A DNA stretch of 12,762 nt from an uncultured Blautia sp. (lineage in GTDB: Bacteria > Bacillota_A > Clostridia > Lachnospirales > Lachnospiraceae), in NCBI GenBank assembly GCA_905209435.1, contig CAJLTE010000086.1, forward strand, positions 1 through 12,762. The letters run 5' to 3'. Below, piece after piece: positions 6,933 to 12,762 of the stretch (positions are counted from its first letter, which is position 1; every line of letters begins with the position of its first letter). The notes under the pieces were generated by a model. It saw nothing but the letters and a program-made list of their open reading frames with translations. It had not been told where the DNA came from and ran no database searches. Position numbers and translations under genes: made by a program.

Positions 6933-7781
6933 TTAGTTCTTTCCCTTCTTTGCAATCTTATCATGAATTGGTCCAAGCTTTGGTTCCAAAACTCTGTAAA
7001 GCCAGTTACATAACGGAACCCCTATAAATATCGCCATATAGATTCCGTCAATTCCTGAAATTGTTTCACTGGCACTAGCAAGCGCGGAAATCTGCTCTGC
7101 CATTGCCGGGAACATTGCCGACAGACTGGCTGTGGCAGATGCCATCATGATTCCGGCACCTACACCGGATGCCATTCCCAGTGCATACGGATGGAAAATT
7201 CCGGTTGAAGCAATAACAGTCGCCATAAATCCAAAGAAAATTGTTCCGACCATTCCGCCGACAATATAAATAGAAAGACTTCCTCTTGCCTCTGCTGAAT
7301 CCGGTCCAAACATATCCTGCATCAGAGCCAGGTTTGTCTCTCGGTTAATGGAATGACATGCACCAACCGCCTCTCTCTTCAGTCCAAGGAGCAGTGCGAT
7401 CGGAAGAGAGATAAAAATGGTTCCAAGGTTTCCGAATTCCTGTAAGATCAGGGCCGGACCTGCAGAAATAACAGTTTCAATGCTTGCACCTGCGTTAATG
7501 CCAAGCTTTGCAATGAATGGGCAGATACAGACAATAACCAGTTTTGATGCTGCTTTTACTTCCGGTTTCTTGAATATCTTGAGGACCTGAGGGCCTGCCA
7601 GAACTCCAAGTATAATCGAATAAAAGATAGGAAACAGAATCAGTGTTCCGGGTCCTAACGGTATCTTGATCTGGCCGATGGAATCGGCGATTACAATAAA
7701 GATCAATGCTGCAATGTAAATCTTCCACTCTTTTTTCAGGCGCTCTCCAAGTCCTGAGTACATGTAAGTCTGTTCGTTCAT
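6933..7781 (-). CDS. DUF3100-like multi-spanning membrane protein, putative transporter subunit
   Basis: The 282-residue protein has about eight hydrophobic segments: about 18-36, 43-63, 76-96, 120-137, 167-190, 195-217 and 245-262, with an ambiguous one near 100-115. I recognise it as resembling the uncharacterised DUF3100 family, from memory rather than a search. Notable conserved-looking parts are a central cytosolic-type stretch SINRETNLALMQDMFGPDS and a glycine/alanine-rich helix, GMASGVGAGIMMASA, typical of pore or carrier helices. The start at MNEQTYMY is preceded by GGGAGG 11 bases upstream. A TTG 60 bases further out would add a highly polar 20 residues and is unlikely. It is the first gene of the operon and is followed after 1 base by the small membrane gene, so a two-subunit carrier is inferred. 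Substrate unknown. Confidence 0.82.
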   Translation of the reverse strand: MNEQTYMYSGLGERLKKEWKIYIAALIFIVIADSIGQIKIPLGPGTLILFPIFYSIILGVLAGPQVLKIFKKPEVKAASKLVIVCICPFIAKLGINAGASIETVISAGPALILQEFGNLGTIFISLPIALLLGLKREAVGACHSINRETNLALMQDMFGPDSAEARGSLSIYIVGGMVGTIFFGFMATVIASTGIFHPYALGMASGVGAGIMMASATASLSAMFPAMAEQISALASASETISGIDGIYMAIFIGVPLCNWLYRVLEPKLGPIHDKIAKKGKN

Positions 7782-7887
7782 AACAGTCTTTTCCTCCCTT
7801 TTTCCAGCATTCTTTCGTTTCTGTCCCATCCATTCAGTCAATACTTTTCTGTCATCGGCAGTTTTACTTTTTTCTCTGTTGCTGTTG

Positions 7888-7916
7888 ATTATATTTTACT
7901 GATATGCATTCTTCAA
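7888..7916 (-). promoter_or_regulatory. Promoter of the four-gene membrane/amidohydrolase operon
   Basis: On the minus strand, TTGAAG (7916-7911), a 17-base spacer and a perfect TATAAT (7893-7888). The leader to the ATG at 7781 would be about 100 bases. The -35 box is only 4 bases from the -35 of the divergent regulator promoter. Confidence 0.7.
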
Positions 7917-7920
7917 AAAA

Positions 7921-7949
7921 AGGACAAAGGGATGTTTTTATGATATAAT
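7921..7949 (+). promoter_or_regulatory. Promoter of the Crp/Fnr-family regulator gene
   Basis: AGGACA (7921-7926), a 17-base spacer and TATAAT (7944-7949) preceded by TGA, an extended -10. The gene starts about 30 bases beyond the expected start site. Its closeness to the divergent -35 box means RNA polymerase binding at the two promoters probably interferes and that one bound regulator could serve both. I found no clean inverted repeat that could be named as the operator. Confidence 0.7.
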
Positions 7950-7984
7950 TTGTAAAAGAATTGTATTTATGGAGGATTTTTGAC

Positions 7985-8689
7985 ATGACACTGGAAGAAC
8001 TGATCCAGAAATATCCGGATGTAAAGACCTATTTCGAATTTATGCCTGAAGAACTGAAATCCCGCTATACAATCCGTACTTTTCCACCTGGAACTATCAT
8101 TCATCAGAAAGATTATCCACTGAATTACTTCGGAATCGTATGCAGCGGAGATCACCGGGTAATCAATGAATTTGAAAACGGTAATGTTTTTATGATTGAA
8201 AAAAATGAAGCAATTGATTTCATCGGCGAGGTGACAATCCTTGCTGACAAACCCAACACCTCCGTTACGATTGAAACTCTGACAGACTGTGTGGTATTTA
8301 TGATCTCCAGAGCTGATTTTGAAATGTGGATCGCGCAGGATATTCATTTTCTCCGGCTTGTTGCACATAAAATTGCTTATAAACTTTACCGTTCTTCTTA
8401 TAACCGGGGTGCCAAGCTTTTCTATCCGCCGACATTTCTGTTTCTTGACTATCTGCTGAAATATGCATCATTGAACCGTATAGAGAAAACTGGAAGTATC
8501 ACTCTGAAAAAGACCCGCGAGGAAATTAAAGAAGAACTGGGAATGACAGTAAAAACTATCAACCGCACTATTGCTAAACTGAAAGAAGACGGACTGATTG
8601 ATACATACAAGGGAAAAGTTACCATGGATCTGGCACAATATAAGAGAGCGCAGGAAGAAATTGCTTACTATGTGTCACGACATGAATAA
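7985..8689 (+). CDS. Crp/Fnr-family transcriptional regulator
   Basis: The 234-residue regulator has an N-terminal cyclic-nucleotide-type beta-barrel (about 25-115) and a C-terminal winged helix-turn-helix (about 170-208; KTREEIKEELGMTVKTINR holds the two helices). The GE pair of the phosphate-binding cassette is kept (FIGEVTILADKPNTSV), but the Arg-Ser expected for cAMP is replaced by Asn-Thr-Ser. No N-terminal cysteine cluster is present. It therefore probably senses something other than cAMP or oxygen, perhaps the pathway substrate. The ATG at 7985 is chosen because GGAGG lies 9 bases upstream; a TTG 24 bases earlier would place that ribosome site inside the gene. It diverges from the operon at 4230-7781 with overlapping promoter space and is its likely controller. 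Confidence 0.9.
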   Translation: MTLEELIQKYPDVKTYFEFMPEELKSRYTIRTFPPGTIIHQKDYPLNYFGIVCSGDHRVINEFENGNVFMIEKNEAIDFIGEVTILADKPNTSVTIETLTDCVVFMISRADFEMWIAQDIHFLRLVAHKIAYKLYRSSYNRGAKLFYPPTFLFLDYLLKYASLNRIEKTGSITLKKTREEIKEELGMTVKTINRTIAKLKEDGLIDTYKGKVTMDLAQYKRAQEEIAYYVSRHE

Positions 8690-8761
8690 AAGGGGATCTT
8701 GTAACAAGATTCTCAGCACTATAGTTCTCACATAACTTTGCCGAGCACGCTCCCATGGCAC

Positions 8762-8798
8762 AAAAAAATCTCACACCGCAAAGGATGTGAGATTTTTT
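8762..8798. terminator. Bidirectional terminator between the convergent regulator and aldolase genes
   Basis: ATCTCACA (8768-8775) and TGTGAGAT (8786-8793) form a perfect 8-bp stem around a 10-base loop. It is flanked by seven A on the left and six T on the right, so it serves both directions. Between the regulator stop and this hairpin there is also a perfect 7-bp inverted repeat, ATCTTGT/ACAAGAT (8696-8710), without a T run. Confidence 0.92.
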
Positions 8799-8817
8799 AT
8801 TGCTTATGAGGTTATCA

Positions 8818-9681
8818 TCAAGCTTTGTTAACTGATCCGAATAATTCCATTTTTTCTTTAACAGTAGCTTTGATTGCTTCGAAGCCAGGTGCAAGAAGTT
8901 TACGTGGATCGTATCCTTTGCCCTGCTGGTCTTTGCCTTCTTCGATGTATTTACGTGTAGCTGCTGCGAAGGAAAGCTGACACTCTGTGTTAACGTTGAT
9001 CTTGGATACACCAAGGTCGATAGCTTTCTTGATCATGTCTGCAGGGATACCTGTGCCGCCGTGAAGAACGAGTGGCATATCACCTGTTAACTGCTGGATA
9101 GCGTCAAGAGTTTCAAAGCTTAAACCTTTCCAGTTTGCCGGATATTTTCCGTGGATGTTACCGATACCAGCTGCAAGGAAGTCAATGCCAAGGTCTGCGA
9201 TCATCTTGCATTCCTTAGGATCTGCGCATTCGCCCATACCTACAACACCGTCTTCTTCGCCACCGATGGAACCAACTTCTGCTTCCAGAGACATTCCGTG
9301 TTCAGCAACAATCTTAACCAGTTCTTTAGTTTTTGCAACGTTCTCTTCGATCGGATAGTGAGATCCGTCGAACATGATGGATGAGAATCCTGCTTCTACA
9401 CATTTTAAGCATCCTTCATAGCTGCCGTGGTCAAGGTGAAGAGCTACTGGAACTGTGATGTTCAGTTCTTCCATCATTCCGTTAACCATGCCAACAACTG
9501 TTTTATAACCAGTCATGTATTTACCAGCACCTTCGGATACACCGAGGATTACAGGAGAGTTCAGTTCCTGAGCTGTTAAAAGGATAGCTTTTGTCCACTC
9601 AAGGTTGTTGATGTTGAACTGTCCAACTGCATAATGACCAGCTTTTGCTTTTTTCAGCATTTCTGTTGCACTTACTAACAT
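8818..9681 (-). CDS. fba: Class II fructose-bisphosphate aldolase
   Basis: The 287-residue zinc aldolase interconverts fructose 1,6-bisphosphate with dihydroxyacetone phosphate and glyceraldehyde 3-phosphate in the cytosol. It has the class II signatures in order: LHLDHG with catalytic Asp84 and zinc ligand His85, SIMFDGSHYP (101-110), LEAEVGSIGGEEDG (132-145), GIGNIHGKYP with zinc ligand His177, VLHGGTGIP with zinc ligand His207, and INVNTE (228-233) for phosphate binding. Length is usual for the short Firmicute form. The close GatY/KbaY tagatose enzymes share these motifs; glycolytic Fba is preferred because the gene stands alone, with no galactitol or amino-sugar genes nearby. The start has AGGAGG 8 bases upstream. 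Codon choice (few rare codons) fits a highly expressed gene. The leader is long and structured. Confidence 0.93.
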   Translation of the reverse strand: MLVSATEMLKKAKAGHYAVGQFNINNLEWTKAILLTAQELNSPVILGVSEGAGKYMTGYKTVVGMVNGMMEELNITVPVALHLDHGSYEGCLKCVEAGFSSIMFDGSHYPIEENVAKTKELVKIVAEHGMSLEAEVGSIGGEEDGVVGMGECADPKECKMIADLGIDFLAAGIGNIHGKYPANWKGLSFETLDAIQQLTGDMPLVLHGGTGIPADMIKKAIDLGVSKINVNTECQLSFAAATRKYIEEGKDQQGKGYDPRKLLAPGFEAIKATVKEKMELFGSVNKA

Positions 9682-9702
9682 GATAAATTCCTCCTAATCT
9701 GT

Positions 9703-9787
9703 AGTAACTGTCTGTTCACTGCTACTGTTCATCACCTTCTCAGTATGATCGTGATATATGAACAATAACTGTTCTTTCGCAGTTACT
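9703..9787 (-). promoter_or_regulatory. Structured leader of the aldolase mRNA with alternative pairings
   Basis: On the minus strand, AGTAACTG (9787-9780) can pair locally with CAGTTATT (9771-9764, one G-U) around an 8-base loop. Alternatively it pairs perfectly with CAGTTACT (9710-9703), which lies 7 bases before the AGGAGG. Between them a 10-bp stem with a 4-base bulge can form: TGTTC (9764-9760) and ATCAC (9755-9751) with GTGATGAACA (9735-9726). The mutually exclusive use of 9780-9787 is what an expression switch would look like, but no known riboswitch class is recognised. The same short repeats could instead be protein sites on DNA. Confidence 0.45.
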
Positions 9788-9833
9788 CTAATCAATCTTT
9801 GATATGGAATTACATCTATATCCAGATATGGTT

Positions 9834-9862
9834 ATATTACCAGATTTCTGCTTTTTCGTCTA
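9834..9862 (-). promoter_or_regulatory. Probable promoter of fba
   Basis: On the minus strand, TAGACG (9862-9857), a 17-base spacer and TAATAT (9839-9834) with an extended TGG directly before it. It predicts a leader of about 145 bases. Each box has two mismatches to consensus, so the assignment is tentative. Confidence 0.45.
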
Positions 9863-9965
9863 CTCTTTTGCCAAAAAAATAACAAACAAAATTCCCCGGA
9901 AGATATGCAAAAAAGTCCGGCAATACACAATATATAATAATTTTCTGCAATTTATAAAAAAGTGC

Positions 9966-9994
9966 TTGCATTATTTAAATATTTCATATATAAT
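9966..9994 (+). promoter_or_regulatory. Promoter of the tRNA-Tyr gene
   Basis: TTGCAT (9966-9971), a 17-base spacer and a perfect TATAAT (9989-9994), in a very AT-rich stretch. Transcription would begin about 8 bases before the mature tRNA. Confidence 0.8.
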
Positions 9995-10008
9995 AAGTTT
10001 CGGTTTAA

Positions 10009-10090
10009 GGATGGATTCCCGAGTGGCCAAAGGGGGCAGACTGTAAATCTGTTAGCAACGCTTTCGAAGGTTCGAATCCTTCTCCATCCA
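10009..10090 (+). tRNA. tRNA-Tyr (anticodon GUA)
   Basis: Acceptor stem GGATGGA (10009-10015) pairs with TCCATCC (10083-10089), with A10090 as discriminator. The anticodon stem GCAGA/UCUGU encloses CUGUAAA with anticodon GTA at 10043-10045. A long variable arm (AGC/GCT stem) is present, as expected for bacterial tyrosine tRNA. The T arm is GAAGG-TTCGAAT-CCTTC. The CCA end is not encoded. It stands alone with its own promoter and terminator. Confidence 0.96.
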
Positions 10091-10093
10091 CTT

Positions 10094-10123
10094 AAGACTC
10101 AGACATTTGTCTGAGTCTTTTTT
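10094..10123 (+). terminator. Terminator of the tRNA-Tyr gene
   Basis: AAGACTCAGAC (10094-10104) and GTCTGAGTCTT (10109-10119) form a perfect 11-bp stem around the loop ATTT, followed by a run of six T (10118-10123). It lies 3 bases after the tRNA end. Confidence 0.95.
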
Positions 10124-10201
10124 ATATCATAAGAAATTCCCCCATCAATATCCTCATGCCATCACTATATCCCATTTTATTACCACTGCTTCAATAAATC
10201 A

Positions 10202-10262
10202 GCGCAGAATAATATTTAATTTGGGTGCGGTTTCGGCACCTAAATTAAATATTATTCTGCGC
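10202..10262. repeat. 27-bp stem perfect-type hairpin, unknown element
   Basis: The left arm 10202-10228 (from GCGCAGAATAATATTTAAT through GGGTGC) is complementary to 10236-10262 at 26 of 27 positions, the exception being a G opposite T that still pairs in RNA. The loop is the 7 bases GGTTTCG. The arms are GC-rich at both ends and AT-rich in the middle. No T run follows on either strand and no obvious target duplication flanks it, so it is neither a normal terminator nor a clear transposon end. It could be a short palindromic MITE/REP-like repeat or a double-stranded RNA processing site. It lies in a gene-free stretch, 10124-10281, in which I see nothing else. Confidence 0.9.
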
Positions 10263-10281
10263 ATCCCTTATACCAATACAC

Positions 10282-10319
10282 AAAAAAGCAGCCCCCTTTC
10301 TCATTTCTAAAGAGGCTGC
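10282..10319 (-). terminator. Terminator of the GH13 gene
   Basis: On the minus strand, GCAGCCTCTTT (10319-10309) pairs with AAGGGGGCTGC (10298-10288), with two G-U pairs and a loop of about 10 bases, followed by six T (10287-10282). It sits 9 bases after the gene's stop codon. Confidence 0.9.
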
Positions 10320-10328
10320 CCTTCCAAA

Positions 10329-12434
10329 TCAATTCTTATGATGTAAAACCACCGCGCCAAATGCCGGCATTGTAAGTTTGAGGATTCCGGCGGAGGCGGT
10401 GTATTCTGCAGGTTCTTCGGTGAATCCGTCTGCAGATGTCACAACAATACGCTCCAGCTTGGTATCTGCCAGACGGCTGATTCCGGCCTGCCACAACTGA
10501 ATTTCTACTTCACGACTCTCTGCCTGGTTATTCACGATCACGATCATCTGCTCTTTCTGTGAGAATCTTGCATAGCAGAGCCCCTGATAGTCATTCCAGA
10601 GGAATCCAAGAGAACCTGTCTTTAAGACTTCATAGCTCTTGTGGATACGGATCATTACTCTGTGGAAATCGATCATCTGGTAATCTTCACGTCCCCACGG
10701 ATACGTACGTCTGTTATCCGGATCTGTGAATCCGCAGAGTCCGGCTTCGTCTCCATAATATACGGTCGGTGCGCCCGGCCATGTCATCTGTATGGCTACG
10801 GCTTCACGCATAACTGCAGGATTTACTCCTTCAGATGCAGCTTCTGCACCTGCGTAGGAAATTCTTCCTACTCTGTGGTTGGTTCTGGTCAGGAATCTGG
10901 AGTGGTCATGATTGGATAACTCATTCATTGCTGTCTGAAGAGCAGACATATGAAGCGCACGCATGTGATTCTTCATTGCCCCGATAAAAGCTTCACTGTT
11001 TCCAAGCAGATCTTCTCTGTACTCATCACTGTGTTTCTCCATACCAGTCAGGAACCATGTCAGCGGTTCCATGAACGCATCATAGTTCATAACTGTATCC
11101 CATTCATCACCCTGGAGCCATCCTTCCGGATTACCATAATGTTCAGCCAGAATGATTGCATTCGGATTAGCAGCCTTAACTGCTTTGCGGAAATCTTTCC
11201 AGAATTTATGGTTAAACTCATTGCTGTGACCCAAGTCTGCTGCCACGTCAAGTCTCCATCCATCTACGTTGTACGGTGCAGATACCCATTTCTGTCCTAC
11301 ATGAAGAATATAGTCATAAAGTTCCTGAGAACCTTCATAATTCAGCTTCGGAAGTGTATCGTGTGTCCACCATCCATCATAAGTCGGATTGTATGGCCAT
11401 TTATTCGGATCATTAAAGGAAAAGAAATTTCTGTATGGACTGTCAGCGGAAATATAAGCTCCTTTCGGATATCCCTCCTGGTTCTCATAAATGCGCTCTC
11501 TGTCCATCCATTTATTAAAAGAACCGCAGTGGTTGAATACACCATCCAGAATGATCTTCATTCCTCTTCTGTGGATCTCTGCAGTCAGTTTGGCAAACAG
11601 TTCGTTGCTGGCCTCCAGATTCTTCTTGTCTGTGACACGTTTGATATATTTCCATGCATGGGAATTATCGCCGTCATCCCCCAGAAGGATTCCCTCATTG
11701 CAGTCCTCTACGATCCTGCCGTAATGCGGGTCTACATAGTCATAATCCTGGCAGTCATATTTGTGGTTACTTGGTGATACAAAGATTGGGTTCAGATAAA
11801 TAACCTCTACACCCAGATCCTGCAGATAATCCAACTTGTTCATGATACCCTGCAGGTCGCCGCCGTAGAATTCACGCACGCCCATCACTGCCGGTATCTT
11901 GTTCCACTGTTCTACCTGTACACTCTTGTCTCCAATGTAGTGATATTCTCCGGTCACTACATCATTGGTCGGATCTCCGTTCAGGAAACGGTCTACATAA
12001 ATCTGGTACATAACTGCACCTTTTACCCACTTTGGTGTATCAAAACCCGGATAAATTTCAAAATCCATTCTGCCTTCATGTCTGGTACAGACTCCAAGAT
12101 TATTATAATAACAGGTTACCCGGCCATACTGTATTTCAAAATAATAACGGAAGATGTCCTCTCCAATGGTTACCTGCACAGAATAATAATCAAAACCATT
12201 CTCTGTATCACAGATCTGCATCTGCATACGCTGCTCACCACTTACAAGATATACAGAGTCAACATTGTTTCTCTGTGTACGGAATTTAATCGTTACAGTG
12301 TCCCCGGCCTTCGGTTCTGCCGGATTTCTGTAAAATTCTGTTCCATCACTGAAAAGCGCCTCTTTATTAAATACAGGACGCATGTTTAAGATATACTGCA
12401 TTTTTTTTCTTATATCTACTTTTTCATGTTCCAT
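10329..12434 (-). CDS. GH13 neopullulanase/cyclomaltodextrinase-like alpha-glucosidase
   Basis: The 701-residue glycoside hydrolase of family 13 cleaves alpha-1,4 (and possibly alpha-1,6) glucosidic bonds in maltodextrin, cyclodextrin or pullulan fragments. It has an N-terminal beta-sandwich domain (about 20-130) of the CBM34-like kind, as in neopullulanases and cyclomaltodextrinases. The catalytic barrel (about 135-600) has all four family regions: DGVFNH (297-302), GWRLDVAAD (392-400) with nucleophile Asp396, ILAEHYG (428-434) with acid/base Glu431, and LSNHDHSR (506-513) with Asp510. A C-terminal beta domain follows (about 605-701). No signal peptide is seen, so it acts in the cytosol on imported oligosaccharides. 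The start has AGAGG about 11 bases upstream. It is monocistronic, with no sugar transporter beside it in this window. The exact substrate cannot be fixed from sequence. Confidence 0.92.
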   Translation of the reverse strand: MEHEKVDIRKKMQYILNMRPVFNKEALFSDGTEFYRNPAEPKAGDTVTIKFRTQRNNVDSVYLVSGEQRMQMQICDTENGFDYYSVQVTIGEDIFRYYFEIQYGRVTCYYNNLGVCTRHEGRMDFEIYPGFDTPKWVKGAVMYQIYVDRFLNGDPTNDVVTGEYHYIGDKSVQVEQWNKIPAVMGVREFYGGDLQGIMNKLDYLQDLGVEVIYLNPIFVSPSNHKYDCQDYDYVDPHYGRIVEDCNEGILLGDDGDNSHAWKYIKRVTDKKNLEASNELFAKLTAEIHRRGMKIILDGVFNHCGSFNKWMDRERIYENQEGYPKGAYISADSPYRNFFSFNDPNKWPYNPTYDGWWTHDTLPKLNYEGSQELYDYILHVGQKWVSAPYNVDGWRLDVAADLGHSNEFNHKFWKDFRKAVKAANPNAIILAEHYGNPEGWLQGDEWDTVMNYDAFMEPLTWFLTGMEKHSDEYREDLLGNSEAFIGAMKNHMRALHMSALQTAMNELSNHDHSRFLTRTNHRVGRISYAGAEAASEGVNPAVMREAVAIQMTWPGAPTVYYGDEAGLCGFTDPDNRRTYPWGREDYQMIDFHRVMIRIHKSYEVLKTGSLGFLWNDYQGLCYARFSQKEQMIVIVNNQAESREVEIQLWQAGISRLADTKLERIVVTSADGFTEEPAEYTASAGILKLTMPAFGAVVLHHKN

Positions 12435-12504
12435 TTCCGTCTATTCCTCTCTGTCATTTCCATCCATTTTCCAAATCTTCCAGGAGAAGTTTTTACTGCT
12501 AATA

Positions 12505-12533
12505 TTAATATATGTCAGATCCACTCATGTCAA
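12505..12533 (-). promoter_or_regulatory. Promoter of the GH13 gene
   Basis: On the minus strand, a perfect TTGACA (12533-12528), a 17-base spacer and TATTAA (12510-12505). The leader would be about 65 bases. An inverted repeat CGGAT-7-ATCCG (12535-12551) touches the -35 box and could be a regulator site; this is a guess from position alone. Confidence 0.65.
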
Positions 12534-12710
12534 TCGGATATTCGCAATCCGTTTCTCTGCAGTCAAATGAACAGTCTCTTTTTTCATCTGTATTATTTTA
12601 TCTTAAAATGAGTCATCTGACAACCGTCCGATTTTCCTAAATTTATGTACATATTCAGTGATTCTGTTCACTATATACCGCGCATCACTTTTTTGTTTTT
12701 TAGATAAAGT
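12534..12710. other. Gene-free AT-rich stretch upstream of the GH13 promoter
   Basis: With the GH13 leader and the terminator, the gene-free stretch is 12435-12762, over 320 bases. Apart from the small inverted repeat at 12535-12551 I see no gene, RNA gene or repeat here. Short plus-strand open frames in it have no ribosome site. Confidence 0.5.
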
Positions 12711-12741
12711 AAAAAAGCCAGCGGGATAAGCTGGCTTTTTT
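12711..12741. terminator. Bidirectional terminator near the right edge
   Basis: GCCAGC (12717-12722) and GCTGGC (12730-12735) form a 6-bp stem around a 7-base loop, with six A before and six T after. It should work both ways. On the minus strand it probably ends a transcript that comes from beyond the right edge and insulates the GH13 promoter from it. Confidence 0.88.
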
Positions 12742-12762
12742 GGAGAAGGTATTTCTTCTTAT

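Noticed and set aside
6932..6976. Upstream TTG/ATG starts for the small membrane protein
   Set aside because: They add polar residues, lie inside the preceding gene and have poorer ribosome sites than the ATG at 6931.
7782..7841. Upstream TTG start for the DUF3100-like protein
   Set aside because: It adds 20 highly charged residues and would swallow the GGGAGG that serves the ATG at 7781.
7961..7984. Upstream TTG start for the Crp/Fnr-family regulator
   Set aside because: The GGAGG at 7971-7975 would be inside the gene, while it is well spaced for the ATG at 7985.
8696..8710. Perfect 7-bp inverted repeat ATCTTGT/ACAAGAT after the regulator gene
   Set aside because: It has a one-base centre and no T run, so it cannot close as a terminator hairpin; with the strong bidirectional terminator nearby it is not given its own role.
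9931..9940. TATAAT-like sequence at 9933-9938 as a second plus-strand tRNA promoter
   Set aside because: No acceptable -35 box is found upstream and the region is simply AT-rich; the promoter at 9966-9994 is far better.
10202..10262. Long hairpin as the terminator of the tRNA-Tyr or GH13 gene
   Set aside because: Both genes already have complete terminators next to them, and this hairpin has no T run on either side.
10950..11777. Long plus-strand open frame of 275 codons
   Set aside because: It lies antisense inside the GH13 gene, whose catalytic motifs are complete; the frame has no ribosome site and no recognisable domain.

Overview
The window looks like chromosomal DNA of a low-to-mid GC gut Firmicute, most likely a Lachnospiraceae (Blautia/Dorea/Mediterraneibacter type). 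The grounds are strong AGGAGG ribosome sites, TATAAT promoters (several with an extended TG), frequent U-tailed hairpin terminators, a cluster of transport and fermentation-type genes, and the protein style. This assignment is from pattern recognition, not a database search. Nothing here is clearly phage or IS derived.

Layout, left to right. (1) 1-470: a gene-free repeat block. A roughly 90-base arm is present once inverted and then four times in direct 78-79 base tandem, running right up to the stop codon of the first gene. (2) 468-2279, minus strand: an acidic amino acid/dicarboxylate symporter followed by a small nitroreductase-family flavoprotein, with its own extended -10 promoter. (3) 2531-3973, minus: a membrane-anchored L,D-transpeptidase with its own promoter and terminator. 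(4) 4230-8689: a self-contained module. On the minus strand lie a multi-spanning DUF3100-like membrane protein, a small half-transporter-like membrane protein, an amidohydrolase/deaminase and a TSUP (TauE/SafE) exporter. On the plus strand lies a divergently transcribed Crp/Fnr-family regulator. The two promoters face each other with their -35 boxes 4 bases apart. (5) 8818-9862, minus: class II fructose-bisphosphate aldolase with a roughly 145-base leader that can fold in alternative ways. (6) 9966-10123, plus: tRNA-Tyr(GUA) with promoter and terminator. (7) 10202-10262: a nearly perfect 27-bp stem hairpin of unknown nature. (8) 10282-12533, minus: a 701-residue cytoplasmic GH13 neopullulanase/cyclomaltodextrinase-like enzyme. 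(9) 12711-12741: a bidirectional terminator of a neighbour outside the window.

How the genes may work together. Module 4 is the most interesting part. A possible two-subunit membrane carrier, a cytosolic metal-dependent deaminase/hydrolase and an anion/organosulfur-type exporter sit in one operon opposite one regulator. This suggests an import-convert-export pathway for an unidentified small heterocyclic or amine substrate. GH13 and aldolase are housekeeping or glycan-catabolic carbon genes. The symporter and nitroreductase form a small separate transcription unit.

The most unusual non-coding features are the repeat block at 22-470, the structured 3' region at 4123-4214, the intercistronic fold at 6414-6489, the aldolase leader and the hairpin at 10202-10262.
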